From: Gammaproteobacteria bacterium
GTDB taxonomy: Bacteria; Pseudomonadota; Gammaproteobacteria; Pseudomonadales; Pseudohongiellaceae
Length of the DNA stretch: 64,000 nt
Reading direction: 5' to 3'
NCBI GenBank assembly: GCA_029244985.1
Contig: JAQWQD010000041.1
Location: 62,001-126,000, forward strand
In this document: piece by piece, positions 17,072 through 26,621 of the stretch
Layout of the letters: the number at the start of each line of letters is the position of its first letter
Numbering within the stretch: position 1 is the first letter of the stretch
Translations under genes and position numbers: made by a program
Notes under the pieces: generated by a model
The model's input: only the letters and a program-made list of their open reading frames with translations
Told to the model about the DNA's origin: nothing
Databases searched by the model: none

Positions 17072-17749
17072 TTAATCTTCAAACCCTACAAATGTTACTG
17101 CATCATCCATGGTCTTCCGTTCAGAGACAACCACATTGGCGGGAAAACTGTCATCGGGAAACCCCACTGCTACACAGATCATGATGACTTGATCATCAGG
17201 GATATTCGCATGCTCTCTAACAACTGGGGACTGCATAATCCCCTGACTATTAATTACGCAGCCGAGACCACGAGACCAGGCCGCATTAACGAGAGCATTG
17301 GTTACACCACCGCAATCGAAAGGCGCAATATCACCGCCGTGAATCGATCGATCATAAGTTACAACTACCGACACCGGAGCATCAAACTGCCTGAAGCCAC
17401 GCAGCACCCAACTTTGTCTCCCTTCTTTATCTTCGCGGTCAATTTTCATTTCTTTGAAAAGTTGTTTAGCAATACCTATTTGTCGCTCACGATGCACACC
17501 TTCATAAGCACCATGATTTCTAAATTCTCTTGAGTCGGGGACGCCCGCAAGGTTCCGCTCAGTATTGCCTGCACGAATTTTGTCTAGGGCCTCTCCCGCT
17601 ACTACATAAAAATTCCAGGGCTGTGTATTTAGAGACGAAGGTGCACGTATTGCTATTTCTATGACTTCTTTTATTAGTTCACGTGGAACTGGTTTTTTCT
17701 GATAACCACGAATACTTCTTCTCCCTAATACAACTTCGTCATACTCCAT
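17072..17749 (-). CDS. Nitroreductase-family FMN oxidoreductase
   Basis: The protein has 225 residues, no signal peptide, and the classic nitroreductase start: R-R-S-I-R-G-Y near residue 11, then R-A-P-S-S-L-N-T-Q-P-W-N-F-Y for FMN phosphate binding, and G-L-G-C-V near the centre. The central insertion contains a charged segment (K-I-D-R-E-D-K-E-G-R). It would reduce quinones, nitroaromatics or enones with NAD(P)H in the cytoplasm. GAGG lies ahead of ATG. It is flanked by exported enzymes and is one of the few cytoplasmic products in this run. Confidence 0.9.
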   Translation of the reverse strand: MEYDEVVLGRRSIRGYQKKPVPRELIKEVIEIAIRAPSSLNTQPWNFYVVAGEALDKIRAGNTERNLAGVPDSREFRNHGAYEGVHRERQIGIAKQLFKEMKIDREDKEGRQSWVLRGFRQFDAPVSVVVTYDRSIHGGDIAPFDCGGVTNALVNAAWSRGLGCVINSQGIMQSPVVREHANIPDDQVIMICVAVGFPDDSFPANVVVSERKTMDDAVTFVGFED

Positions 17750-17943
17750 AATTCAATTCCTCAACTTTCATTATTAATTTCCATATGACTAATTCGTTGC
17801 AAAAGTTCTTCAATTATTGAGAGTTCGAATTTGCTAACACGAATAGAGAAATATTAAGTTATTACAAAATAATTAATAACAAAATAATTTCTAGGTGAGT
17901 GAAGCAACAAAGTAGTTTTATAATTGCCTTGCTTCTATTATGA

Positions 17944-19041
17944 CTACAATTCCAGCTGCGGCACCGAGTAAGGTGAATTAGGATCTACTGCCTGACGTAA
18001 AGAAAAAACATTGCCATCGATATCATTAGCGTAGACCTGCCAGAAGTTTCCTAACAGCACTGGCTCACTGACGAACTCCACGCCCAAACCAACCATGCGA
18101 AAATACTCTGCTTGAATATCGCCCACCTCAAGTGAATAAGAATAACCAAAATCTGTACTGCTACGTTCACCATCTTGTTCGGGCGTTGCAGGGCTAACAT
18201 ATTCCCAAAATTCCATGGATTTCGACTGTGCAGCCATTTTGAAGAACATAACTTTGAGAGACAAATTGTCAATATCAGTAGCATCATCGAAGGTGGGACG
18301 CCCCTGGATATCAGCGGTTCGATAAGGATCAAAACCCATTATTTCAGAGTAAAAGTCAGTTAGTCGCTCGATGTCGTGGGTTACCAAAGCCACTTGTGTC
18401 ATCCACATGTCAAAACCTTGCTCAACCCATTCAGGACTTCGACGGTCGCCGCCTAAGCGATCAAAATCAAGCTGTTCTAGCTCGAGCATATTTCCTTCTG
18501 GGTCATATGCATAAGCATAGGTTACTCCCTGACCCAATAGATCTATAGGGCCGTCGCCGCGACTGAGCATCTCTGCTCCAGCTCGTTTAAACTTATCGTA
18601 TCCCGAAAGATGTGCAGGCGATTGAAAACAAGTATGAGTCATCCCCGGACCCTGCACTGGCATCTTACTAAGCGACTTGTTCCGGTTATGACTAAACGCG
18701 GTAAGTTCAAACAGCATATTTGGCGCTTCGAGTACGGCCACTTCATACTCTATGTTTTCATGACCAAACAATTTATCTGCTGCACTGTTATTGCGAACAC
18801 TTTCTCTACTGATCAATTTAAAGTCCGAAGCAGATTGATAGAATTCTAGTATGGAATCGAGGTCCTTTACAGAAAGAGCGATATGGTTAATACCAAGTAT
18901 CGAAGTCGGCGAATCAACAATCGATGCATCGGGATCAATTTCATAAGCCATTACGAAATAATTGCTAGCGACCAAAATTATCAGGCTCAAGAGTCGTAAT
19001 CCGATTCTAATATTAGCTGAACAAGTGTTTTTGTTATTCAT
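17944..19041 (-). CDS. Exported protein with two VOC (glyoxalase/dioxygenase-like) domains
   Basis: This 365-residue protein has an N-terminal signal peptide or anchor (hydrophobic about residues 14-31) and two vicinal-oxygen-chelate domains. The first begins I-N-H-I-A-L-S-V-K-D-L and ends D-P-E-G-N-M-L-E-L-E. The second begins M-T-Q-V-A-L-V-T-H-D-I and ends D-G-N-V-F-S-L-R. The first has the His/His/Glu pattern of a metal site (I-N-H, M-T-H, L-E-L-E); the second lacks the first His (T-Q-V) and the final Glu (S-L-R), so it is probably structural. Such a layout resembles extradiol dioxygenases, but the reaction is not determined. Confidence 0.85.
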   Translation of the reverse strand: MNNKNTCSANIRIGLRLLSLIILVASNYFVMAYEIDPDASIVDSPTSILGINHIALSVKDLDSILEFYQSASDFKLISRESVRNNSAADKLFGHENIEYEVAVLEAPNMLFELTAFSHNRNKSLSKMPVQGPGMTHTCFQSPAHLSGYDKFKRAGAEMLSRGDGPIDLLGQGVTYAYAYDPEGNMLELEQLDFDRLGGDRRSPEWVEQGFDMWMTQVALVTHDIERLTDFYSEIMGFDPYRTADIQGRPTFDDATDIDNLSLKVMFFKMAAQSKSMEFWEYVSPATPEQDGERSSTDFGYSYSLEVGDIQAEYFRMVGLGVEFVSEPVLLGNFWQVYANDIDGNVFSLRQAVDPNSPYSVPQLEL

Positions 19042-19123
19042 AATTAGTTGACTTAATTCCTTATTGAGAATCTAAATTCATCACGACTTCGCAAAACCCC
19101 GATCACAAGAAACGACTGTATGC

Positions 19124-20989
19124 TTATTCACCGTGTAGCGAATAAACCAACAATACATTTCCAGGGGTTTCCGCCCATTTTTCATAGCCAGACGTGATAT
19201 AGACCTGACCATTTGCAATCACAGGACCATCTGATTCAATAGAACCACCTCTAGCTTTTATACCATTGCGCAGTCCAAAACTTTGATTGGTGTTTGTCTC
19301 CCAAAGAATCTTGCCATCGTCCACATCGAAGGCACGCAAAATTCCATCCAAGCCACCAGCAAAGACAAGCTCGGACGTACTGCTCACTGCGGCTGAAATT
19401 CCCCTCCAACAGAGAAACTGACTGTCTACACATTTGTCCGGCAAATCATTACGCCAAAGAATTTCTCCAGTGCTGGGGTTCATGGCATGTACACCTGGAT
19501 GTGCAGGCCCCACATTATAAGGATTATTTGTCGGCAAATCAGAAACTCCCACGAAGAGTTTGTCTCCATTCGAACTCATCCCATAGTGAATACCGCCCAT
19601 GGTGCCGCCGCTGCCAGCCCGCTGCTCCCAGATCAAGGCTCCATTGTTTGCCGGGTCCAAAGCATAGACCATACCTGATTTTTGGCCCACCATAATGATG
19701 TCTTGGCCATTCTCATCCTGAGTTAAAATTGGCGATGCACCAATGTCGTAATCGGGCCCGTCTTCTTCCGGGCAGTTAGGCGTATTTCTCGAACAGGCAC
19801 CATTCCATGCATCGTCTTTGGTTAGTTGTGCCGACCAAATGATTTCACCCGTGTCTAAGTCCAAAGCCAAAACAGCATCGCTTAAGTCGTTAGCAGGCGA
19901 TGAATAATTTTCCCCAGTTCCAGCGTAGACCAGGTTTCTCTCCGCATCAATAGTTGGACTCGACCAGATAGGCGCACCCGATGGCCCGTATTGTTGAATG
20001 CCTGCCGTGCTAATAATAGTTGGTCGCGGTTCATCTGTAGTGTAGGTTCGCCAAAGTTCATCGCCGCTACTAATGCTAAGCGCAACAAGCGCACCTCGAA
20101 ATGAGCAACAAGAGTATTCCGTTCTCGCCGCTAACAAAACTTCCAGAGATGAGACTGGCACGACGACGATATCATCATGAGCGATTACCGATCCAGTGAG
20201 TGTGGCTTGAGGATGCTCATGTACTTTCTTTTTCCAAATCAGCTTGCCGGTTTGTGCATTAACGGCATAAGCGCTGGCAGAAAAATCTCCAAATAAAAGT
20301 GTCTCGGGTAAGCCTAACTCGTCAGTATCGACATAGATCGCGCCACGAACTTCTGCATCGGCACTAAAAGTCCACCATGGACAGCCAGAGGAATTGTCTA
20401 ACGCATAGATAGTTCCGTCTTGGCTCCCAATATAAGTCACTTCCGGTGTTACTACGGGTTGTGATCGAGCTCTTGTTGCACTCGGAAATGCAAATGCCCA
20501 TTTAAGCGCCAATTGATCTACATTGTCTTTATTAATAATAGTTTCAGCAGCTTGATATCGGGCGTTTCCGGTTTTACCACCCCAACCATTCCAAACTATG
20601 GCTTGGCTTAGAGATGAAGATGAGTCCAATTTAGATTCACAACTAAAACTGGCTGTCTCGGTGCGGGACTCATCATAACGATCACCAGAAAGATAATAAG
20701 CCACGTTTCTTTTTTCCTCCCGGGTTAAAGCCATTCCTGAAGTAGCCATTGAACCAAATTCAAGTACATCCACAATTCGTTGAGGGGTATAGAGATCGAA
20801 GGCTGCCCTTCTTGGCGCTTCAAGCAAAGAACCCTCATGGCATTCTGCACAAAAAAGTTGGTATTGAGCTTCCCCATCCGCTAGTTCAGTCTCACTTTGT
20901 AATACCTGTGCTGATTGAGTAAAAGCAAATAAAGGTATAAGGAGAAGCGCGTGTAAGGTAATCGATAACTTTAATTTTCTTTGCAGCAT
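19124..20989 (-). CDS. Periplasmic cytochrome c-PQQ dehydrogenase, PVA-dehydrogenase type
   Basis: The protein has 621 residues. After a signal peptide (cleavage near A-F-T-Q) comes a small cytochrome c domain with C47-A-E-C50-H51 and a likely axial Met in the F-G-S-M-A-T-S-G-M region. An eight-bladed PQQ propeller follows, with vicinal C294-C295 (Y-S-C-C-S-F), G-P-S-G-A-P-I-W and G-E-N-Y-S motifs. It should oxidise an alcohol and pass electrons through its own heme to the respiratory chain. It is related to the heme-less protein at 445-2121. No PQQ synthesis gene is visible. It lies between the double VOC protein and the MFS transporter, all on the same strand. Confidence 0.9.
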   Translation of the reverse strand: MLQRKLKLSITLHALLLIPLFAFTQSAQVLQSETELADGEAQYQLFCAECHEGSLLEAPRRAAFDLYTPQRIVDVLEFGSMATSGMALTREEKRNVAYYLSGDRYDESRTETASFSCESKLDSSSSLSQAIVWNGWGGKTGNARYQAAETIINKDNVDQLALKWAFAFPSATRARSQPVVTPEVTYIGSQDGTIYALDNSSGCPWWTFSADAEVRGAIYVDTDELGLPETLLFGDFSASAYAVNAQTGKLIWKKKVHEHPQATLTGSVIAHDDIVVVPVSSLEVLLAARTEYSCCSFRGALVALSISSGDELWRTYTTDEPRPTIISTAGIQQYGPSGAPIWSSPTIDAERNLVYAGTGENYSSPANDLSDAVLALDLDTGEIIWSAQLTKDDAWNGACSRNTPNCPEEDGPDYDIGASPILTQDENGQDIIMVGQKSGMVYALDPANNGALIWEQRAGSGGTMGGIHYGMSSNGDKLFVGVSDLPTNNPYNVGPAHPGVHAMNPSTGEILWRNDLPDKCVDSQFLCWRGISAAVSSTSELVFAGGLDGILRAFDVDDGKILWETNTNQSFGLRNGIKARGGSIESDGPVIANGQVYITSGYEKWAETPGNVLLVYSLHGE

Positions 20990-21299
20990 TTACTATTCCA
21001 TTCGTTCATAGCTAAGGCGTCTAGCTGTCTTGTCTATCAATCTACTTAATTTACTATCATATGGTGATAACACCACTATTTAGAAATTGAATCTTGACGG
21101 CAAAAGAAACTAACACCAAAAAATATAAATTAGCCTTATTGCTGCGGCACAATCGAGCCATTCTCACTCCCCATAGCTTCCAGCAATAATCAGTTGCTAT
21201 ATGAGAAAGATCTCCTTGAATCTAGCGATGCTACTTTTTCGATCAGACTAGTTATAATCCTATTCCGAGCATACCTAAATTTGTAACCGATGAATAATT
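20990..21299. other. Intergenic region, no gene seen
   Basis: These 310 bases lie between the MFS transporter stop and the start of the PQQ dehydrogenase on the minus strand. A short perfect hairpin, TGGTG-ATAA-CACCA, occurs at 21062-21075. I find no ORF with a ribosome binding site and no confident promoter. Confidence 0.4.
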
Positions 21300-22631
21300 T
21301 TATTCAGGTGCTTGCTCCAATTCCACTAACAGCGTTCGGGAAGCTAAATAGAAATGGATGCTCGACCAAATCATTACTGTTGGCAGAAGTATCAACATGG
21401 AATAGCGCAAAGATTCAGCGCCTAAAGTTGGTGCAAGAAAATCGCTTAGGGAGCCGATTGCAAAAGGGCCAAGTCCAAGTCCGATAATATTAATTACTAG
21501 CAGTAAAATTGCAGAAGCAGTCGAGCGCCAGCGCAATCCCACCAGGTTATGAGTGGTTGCGATCGAATTGCCCAGATAAACATTTTGTAATAATCCAGGG
21601 ATGAATACGCTCACCAGCGCAACATATTGATAATTTGTGAGAAACACGATCAGCAGAAATGGAACAACCAGAATTGTTGCAAGACCGGGTATCCATTGAT
21701 ACCAGCGCTTATCTCTTTTGGCGAGCTTATCACCTAAAATTCCACCGAAAAGAATTCCAATAGCACCGAAAAGGCCAGTAGATAATGCCAGCCAGGTTCC
21801 CAATTCACCTGTCGACATTTCATGGCTACGAATAAAAAAGGAGGCAATCCAATTTACTGTTCCATATCCGACAAAAGCATTAAGGCCACAAGCAAATGCC
21901 ATATGCCTAAATGTCTTGCGTTGCCACAAAAGAGATACCACTTCCCGAAACGGTACTTGTTTTTCTGAGACCTTCTTATTCTCAATCAGCCCGCGAATTG
22001 GCTCACGCACCGTGGCTCTCACAATAATGGCCAAAATAATTCCAGGCACCCCTACTACCATAAAAGCAACACGCCACCCAAAAAACTCATTAAGCCATCC
22101 GCCGAACAGAAAACCGAATAAAATGCCGAGATTTACACCTGTGGAATAAAATGCGAGAGCACTTGCTCTTTTCTCTGGCGGAAAAATATCCGAGACAATT
22201 GAATGAGAAGGTGGGCTTCCCCCTGCTTCGCCGATACCGACACCAATTCTCGCAGCCAGCAGTTGACCATAATTTTGGACAAAACCACTTATCGCTGTCA
22301 TAAAACTCCAAAGCCCTACCGAGACAGCGACTATGTTTCTTCGGTTGCTTCTATCTGCTAAACGAGCAATTGGAATTCCTGCAGTTACGTAGAACACGGC
22401 AAATGCAAAACCGGTCAACAACCCCAATTGGCTATCTGATAGAGACAGGTCTATTTTGATTGACTCCTGCAGAATAGACAGTAATTGTCTATCGATAAAA
22501 TTAAACGTGTAGACGAGAGTGAGAACCACCAGTGCATAATTCCTGGCACTAGTATTAGCATATGGATTATCCACTGATGCAACTGGTGGTATTTTGATCT
22601 TGTCCTTGCCGTCTTCAGTACGATCGATCAT
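21300..22631 (-). CDS. MFS transporter, spinster-like family
   Basis: This 443-residue inner-membrane protein has twelve predicted transmembrane segments. The first segment ends F-N-F-I-D-R-Q-L-L-S-I-L, typical of spinster-like and MHS-type transporters. The MFS motif A loop appears as G-I-P-I-A-R-L-A-D-R-S-N-R-R, followed by R-I-G-V-G-I-G-E-A-G-G-S-P-P-S in segment 4. These carriers often move small organic anions, aromatic acids or lipids. AAGGA precedes ATG 22631. Its position upstream of the exported catabolic genes suggests it imports a product of that run; this is inference. Confidence 0.9.
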   Translation of the reverse strand: MIDRTEDGKDKIKIPPVASVDNPYANTSARNYALVVLTLVYTFNFIDRQLLSILQESIKIDLSLSDSQLGLLTGFAFAVFYVTAGIPIARLADRSNRRNIVAVSVGLWSFMTAISGFVQNYGQLLAARIGVGIGEAGGSPPSHSIVSDIFPPEKRASALAFYSTGVNLGILFGFLFGGWLNEFFGWRVAFMVVGVPGIILAIIVRATVREPIRGLIENKKVSEKQVPFREVVSLLWQRKTFRHMAFACGLNAFVGYGTVNWIASFFIRSHEMSTGELGTWLALSTGLFGAIGILFGGILGDKLAKRDKRWYQWIPGLATILVVPFLLIVFLTNYQYVALVSVFIPGLLQNVYLGNSIATTHNLVGLRWRSTASAILLLVINIIGLGLGPFAIGSLSDFLAPTLGAESLRYSMLILLPTVMIWSSIHFYLASRTLLVELEQAPE

Positions 22632-22791
22632 GACTGGTCCTTTTATTATTATTTATCACTACCTAAGAATTGCAGGAAAATGCAATATCTGAGAGTAGCG
22701 TAAAATATCAACCCATTAAAACATTCTCTTACGAATATAGCTTTGGCTATTTCGAACGATTCCAACGCTAAAAAGCCTTATTGCTATTTTT

Positions 22792-22818
22792 AGATCAGGC
22801 TCACCGGAGCACTGATCT
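22792..22818. other. Strong hairpin upstream of glyoxalase II
   Basis: AGATCAGGCTC (22792-22802) pairs with GAGC-A-CTGATCT (22807-22818), giving eleven pairs with one bulged A and an ACCG tetraloop. It lies in the divergent region between the MFS and gloB-like genes. It has T residues before it on the plus strand rather than after, so it does not look like a terminator on either strand. It could be an operator or a leader structure. Confidence 0.5.
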
Positions 22819-22908
22819 TAATCAATACTCAGCTGTTGACAAAGTTCGTTACAAAATACGCTCTGTAATCTATTATTCAAATCACGATTCATAACATTAA
22901 AAAAATCT

Positions 22909-23688
22909 ATGCTAATCAAACAAATTCCCATCCGAAACAGCTTAAGCAACTACATGTATTTATTGGCTTGCGAACAGACCTTAGAAGCAATTGCCATTGA
23001 TCCCCTGGATCATGACTTGTGCTTGCAAGTTGCCACAGACCTAGGTTGGCTCATCAAAACCGTTGCCAACACCCATCACCACCATGACCATATTGGTGGT
23101 AATGGCCCAGTTATCGATGCTACTGGCGCGAGATTAGTTGCTCATGCTGAAGCCATGGACGCGATCCCAAATGTAGATAGAGGATTATATGCTGGTGACA
23201 CATTACAATTTGGTGAAATAATCTTGAAAGTGATGGATACGCCAGGCCATACGATGAGTCATATCTGTTTGTATTTTTCAGGCACTAATGCAGAACAACC
23301 TGCCCTGTTCTGCGGTGATACTTTATTTAATGCTGGTGTAGGCCGTTGTGATTTTGGTGGCGAACCCAAAGTTTTGTACAACACTTTTGCGGAACAAATT
23401 TTTACACTGTCAGATGACGTACGAATTTTTCCAGGCCATGACTATATTCAAAACAATTTGGAATTCACTCTCGATCGCGAGCCTGACAATCAATCAGCGA
23501 TTGACTTACGAGCAAAATTTCAAGAAGGGCTAGACGCTGAAAGTTTTGTAAGCAACATTGGCATTGAAAGAGAAATAAATGTTTTCTTCCGGCTTGATCA
23601 GGCCCAAGTGCGCGAAGGTATTGGCGCAGGCGCGCAAGATGATCAATCAACTTTTATTGAATTGCGCCGATTGCGGGATAATTGGTGA
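22909..23688 (+). CDS. gloB: Hydroxyacylglutathione hydrolase (glyoxalase II)
   Basis: This 259-residue metallo-beta-lactamase-fold enzyme hydrolyses S-lactoylglutathione to lactate and glutathione in methylglyoxal detoxification. The binuclear metal motif T-H-H-H-H-D-H lies at residues 55-61 (H56, H58, D60, H61), followed by I-G-G. H in D-T-P-G-H-T, D in F-C-G-D-T-L-F and H in F-P-G-H-D-Y complete the ligands. The C-terminal glyoxalase II helical domain is present (L-R-A-K-F, then L-R-R-L-R-D-N-W). Length is normal. No clear ribosome binding site is seen ahead of ATG 22909. Confidence 0.93.
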   Translation: MLIKQIPIRNSLSNYMYLLACEQTLEAIAIDPLDHDLCLQVATDLGWLIKTVANTHHHHDHIGGNGPVIDATGARLVAHAEAMDAIPNVDRGLYAGDTLQFGEIILKVMDTPGHTMSHICLYFSGTNAEQPALFCGDTLFNAGVGRCDFGGEPKVLYNTFAEQIFTLSDDVRIFPGHDYIQNNLEFTLDREPDNQSAIDLRAKFQEGLDAESFVSNIGIEREINVFFRLDQAQVREGIGAGAQDDQSTFIELRRLRDNW

Positions 23689-23872
23689 GCGCTCTATTTA
23701 CGCTAAAGGAAATATTTTCTGCTTAAGAGCACGATACTCCCGCAAAAATAAATGGCTGTATTAAATAGCAAACTCTTACGTTTCAATAGGCCCTTCAAAT
23801 GCTTGAATAATTGGAGTACTGTCATCATCCCAAATGCCGACAATAACAATAAATATTCGGCTGGAGACTCTA

Positions 23873-24847
23873 ATGACTCAAAAATGGCTCGCCCCACTAA
23901 TAATTACAACAACACTTAGTTCCGCACTCCAGGCTCAACAAGAAATCCCGCGTACTCTGCATGGTCATCCGGACCTACAAGGTACCTATACCTTTCGCAC
24001 CCTCACCCCTTTGCAACGACCTTCAGAACTGGCGGACAAGGCAACGCTAACTCGTGAAGAAGCCGAGGAATGGGCCGCTTACGAAAACAACCGCCAGAAT
24101 CGGGATCTCATTATTGACTCCGTAGGTGGCGCAGGCTATCCACCAGGTGTGATTTCCTATAATGAATTCTGGTATGAGCGCGGTAAGGATACTGTCGGAG
24201 ATTATCGGACTTCACTAGTTTTCGATCCGCCAAATGGCCGATTGCCTGCCCTCAGCAAAATTGGCAAAGAACGAGCTGACTATACCCAACAAATCCGACG
24301 AGAGAGTGCGGGACCAGAAGCTCGCACCCTAAATGATCGATGCATCATTAATAACCGCACAGGCCCTCCAATGGTCTCGGGCTCATACAACAACAATATG
24401 CAGCTGGTGCAGACCGAACATCACGTGATGATCATGACAGAGATGGTGCACCATGCCCGAATAATTCCTTTTACTGACGTGGATGACGCATCTTTTTCGC
24501 AATGGACTGGAAATTCGATTGCTCGATGGGAAGGAGACACTTTGGTAATTAACACGCAGAATTTTTATCCGGATTATGGTTGGCGTAATACTTCACCAGA
24601 CATGAAAATTGAAGAGCGCATTAGTTGGCTCGATGAGAATACGCTAGACTATGAATTCACAGTGAATGATCCAAATACTTGGGAACAACCCTGGTCCGCT
24701 AGGTTACCAATGAGCCGCATGTCTGAACGAATTTATGAATTTGCTTGCCATGAAGGTAATCACGGATTAGCAGGAATTTTAGCTGGCTGGAGACGCTGGG
24801 AGGTTGAGGGTAAAAATTCAGGAAGCATTCCATCAGTAGATGACTAA
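23873..24847 (+). CDS. Exported protein of the G-x-P-D-L-x-G-x-W family, unknown function
   Basis: ATG 23873 is chosen because GGAG lies 7 bases upstream and a signal peptide begins there (cleavage near L-Q-A-Q); the frame is open to 23834. The protein of about 324 residues shares a pattern with the two at 60658-61605 and 61616-62647: H-P-D-L-Q-G-T-Y near the start, Y-N-N-N-M-Q-L-V-Q in the middle, then H-A-R-I-I-P, W-E-G-D-T-L-V-I, Y-E-F-T-V-N-D-P, and Y-E-F-A-C-H-E-G-N-H-G at the end. The family is widespread in environmental bacteria without a known role. It is periplasmic. The conserved C-H-E-G-N motif may bind a metal. Confidence 0.82.
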   Translation: MTQKWLAPLIITTTLSSALQAQQEIPRTLHGHPDLQGTYTFRTLTPLQRPSELADKATLTREEAEEWAAYENNRQNRDLIIDSVGGAGYPPGVISYNEFWYERGKDTVGDYRTSLVFDPPNGRLPALSKIGKERADYTQQIRRESAGPEARTLNDRCIINNRTGPPMVSGSYNNNMQLVQTEHHVMIMTEMVHHARIIPFTDVDDASFSQWTGNSIARWEGDTLVINTQNFYPDYGWRNTSPDMKIEERISWLDENTLDYEFTVNDPNTWEQPWSARLPMSRMSERIYEFACHEGNHGLAGILAGWRRWEVEGKNSGSIPSVDD

Positions 24848-24914
24848 GAGGATTATTGTCAGGAACTACTAATTAGAGCTTGATTGGCTCTGCCCGCAAG
24901 CAAGGAATGCTGGA

Positions 24915-26609
24915 TTACTTAAGATCGGCCTTTCTTATCGGCTTTCCTTCTCGCTGCCGGTTTTGCCATTCCATCGGAACCTTTATCGACACCTCTGACC
25001 TTGCAAGAGGCTCCTCACCAAGAATTACGTCAGCAATTTTTTCTGCCACCATTATAACTGGCGCATTTATGTTCCCGTTAGGCAGGGTTGGGAAAACTGA
25101 CGCATCAACCACGCGCAAATTTTCTATTCCAAGCACATTGCAATTCTTATCAACAACCGCCAAAGGGTCTTCTGAATTACCCATCTTACAAGTGCCCGCA
25201 GGATGATAAGCGCTTTCGACGTTCTGCTTTACCCAAGCATCTATCTCAGCATCACTGTTTACATCAAATCCTGGCTGAATTTCTGCTCCACGATATTTAT
25301 CCATAGCTGGCTGCTGCATGATTTCTCGAGTGAGGCGGATGCATTGTCGCCAAGATTGAATATCTTCTTCGTGCTGATAGTAGTTGAAAAGAATACTGGG
25401 TACCGCTAAAGCATCTGCCGAATTTATTCTTACACATCCTCGGCTCTTTGGCTTATTTGGACCTACGTGTACTTGAAATCCATGGCCATCAATAGAAGGC
25501 GTTCCATCATAGCGCATCGCTGCAGGCAAGAAGTGATATTGAATATCTGGAGATTTTAAGCCTTTCTTTGAACGGATAAACGCACAGGATTCGAAATGAT
25601 TAGTTGCACCCAAACCCTTTTTAAATAAAAGCCATTTGGCGCCTATTACAGCTTTGCTGAATAGATTTAATTTCGAATTCAAAGTTATGGGCTTTTTACA
25701 ATGAAACTGAAAATATACTTCCAGGTGATCCTGCAAATTCTCACCAACACCACAAAGGTTATGTATTATTTTTATACCGGCCGTATTTAATATCTCTTCG
25801 CTGCCTATTCCTGACCGTTGCAACAGCATTGGAGATGCAATTGCGCCCGCAGTTAAAAGCAATTCTCGTCCAGCATAGATACTTTTCGAAGTACCGCCTA
25901 TTTCCAAACGGATACCAATTGCCCGATTTTCTGCAAACTCAATATGATGAACCAGTGCATTAGTAAGAATTGTGAGATTTGAGCGGTGCATGATGGGCTT
26001 TAAATAGGCTCGTGCCGTTGACTCACGGACGCCATTACGCACAGTCATGTGCATAGGGCCAAAACCTTCCTGATGTTCGCCATTGTAGTCTTTGGTTCCT
26101 GGATAACCAGCTTCGACTCCTGCATCGATAAAGGCCTGGTAGAGAGGATTCAAGCGCATTTCATTTCCTGCGCTCACTCCAAGATAACCGTCTCCACCTC
26201 GGTAGGTATCACCTCCTCCAACCCATGTTTCAGCTCTCTTGAAGTAAGGTAGGCAGTCTCGATAACCCCAACCCTCAGCCCCTAAGGACTCCCATTCCTC
26301 AAAATCATGAGCGTTGCCACGCACATAAACCATGCCATTGATTGATGAGGTGCCGCCCAGCCCCTTACCGCGAGGACAGCTAATAGATCGGCCATCTAGA
26401 CCCGGCTCAGGCTCAGAATAATAGCCCCAATTAAATCTATCCATGGCCATTGGGTAGGACAATGCCGTTGGCATTTGCACGAGAATATTTTTATCACGGC
26501 CACCCGCTTCGACTAACAGCACACGGTTAGACGGATTAACAGACAATCTGTTTGCCAATACACAACCCGCCGAACCTGCGCCTACTATTATATAGTCGAA
26601 TTCACCCAA
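24915..26609 (-). CDS. GMC-family FAD oxidoreductase (choline/alcohol dehydrogenase-like)
   Basis: The protein has 564 residues with the GMC dinucleotide-binding motif [10 protein letters not shown] at the N-terminus. GMC signature 1 is [16 protein letters not shown] and signature 2 is [15 protein letters not shown]. The catalytic His is in [12 protein letters not shown], with N-G-N-I-N-A-P near the end. It oxidises an alcohol to an aldehyde using FAD. The start is TTG 26609 with AGGGG upstream. It is 12 bases behind a BCCT-like permease gene, which suggests choline or another alcohol as substrate, although similar GMC enzymes act on aliphatic alcohols. Confidence 0.92.
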   Translation of the reverse strand: MGEFDYIIVGAGSAGCVLANRLSVNPSNRVLLVEAGGRDKNILVQMPTALSYPMAMDRFNWGYYSEPEPGLDGRSISCPRGKGLGGTSSINGMVYVRGNAHDFEEWESLGAEGWGYRDCLPYFKRAETWVGGGDTYRGGDGYLGVSAGNEMRLNPLYQAFIDAGVEAGYPGTKDYNGEHQEGFGPMHMTVRNGVRESTARAYLKPIMHRSNLTILTNALVHHIEFAENRAIGIRLEIGGTSKSIYAGRELLLTAGAIASPMLLQRSGIGSEEILNTAGIKIIHNLCGVGENLQDHLEVYFQFHCKKPITLNSKLNLFSKAVIGAKWLLFKKGLGATNHFESCAFIRSKKGLKSPDIQYHFLPAAMRYDGTPSIDGHGFQVHVGPNKPKSRGCVRINSADALAVPSILFNYYQHEEDIQSWRQCIRLTREIMQQPAMDKYRGAEIQPGFDVNSDAEIDAWVKQNVESAYHPAGTCKMGNSEDPLAVVDKNCNVLGIENLRVVDASVFPTLPNGNINAPVIMVAEKIADVILGEEPLARSEVSIKVPMEWQNRQREGKPIRKADLK

Positions 26610-26621
26610 GGTGATCCCCTG

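Noticed and set aside
17048-17533. 161-codon plus-strand ORF
   Set aside because: It lies opposite the nitroreductase gene, has no ribosome binding site and no protein-like pattern. It is a shadow ORF.
21718-22149. 143-codon plus-strand ORF
   Set aside because: It is antisense to a clear MFS transporter, and its composition is that of a reversed membrane protein frame.
22836-22841. TTGACA as the -35 box of a gloB promoter
   Set aside because: No acceptable -10 box lies 16-18 bases downstream.
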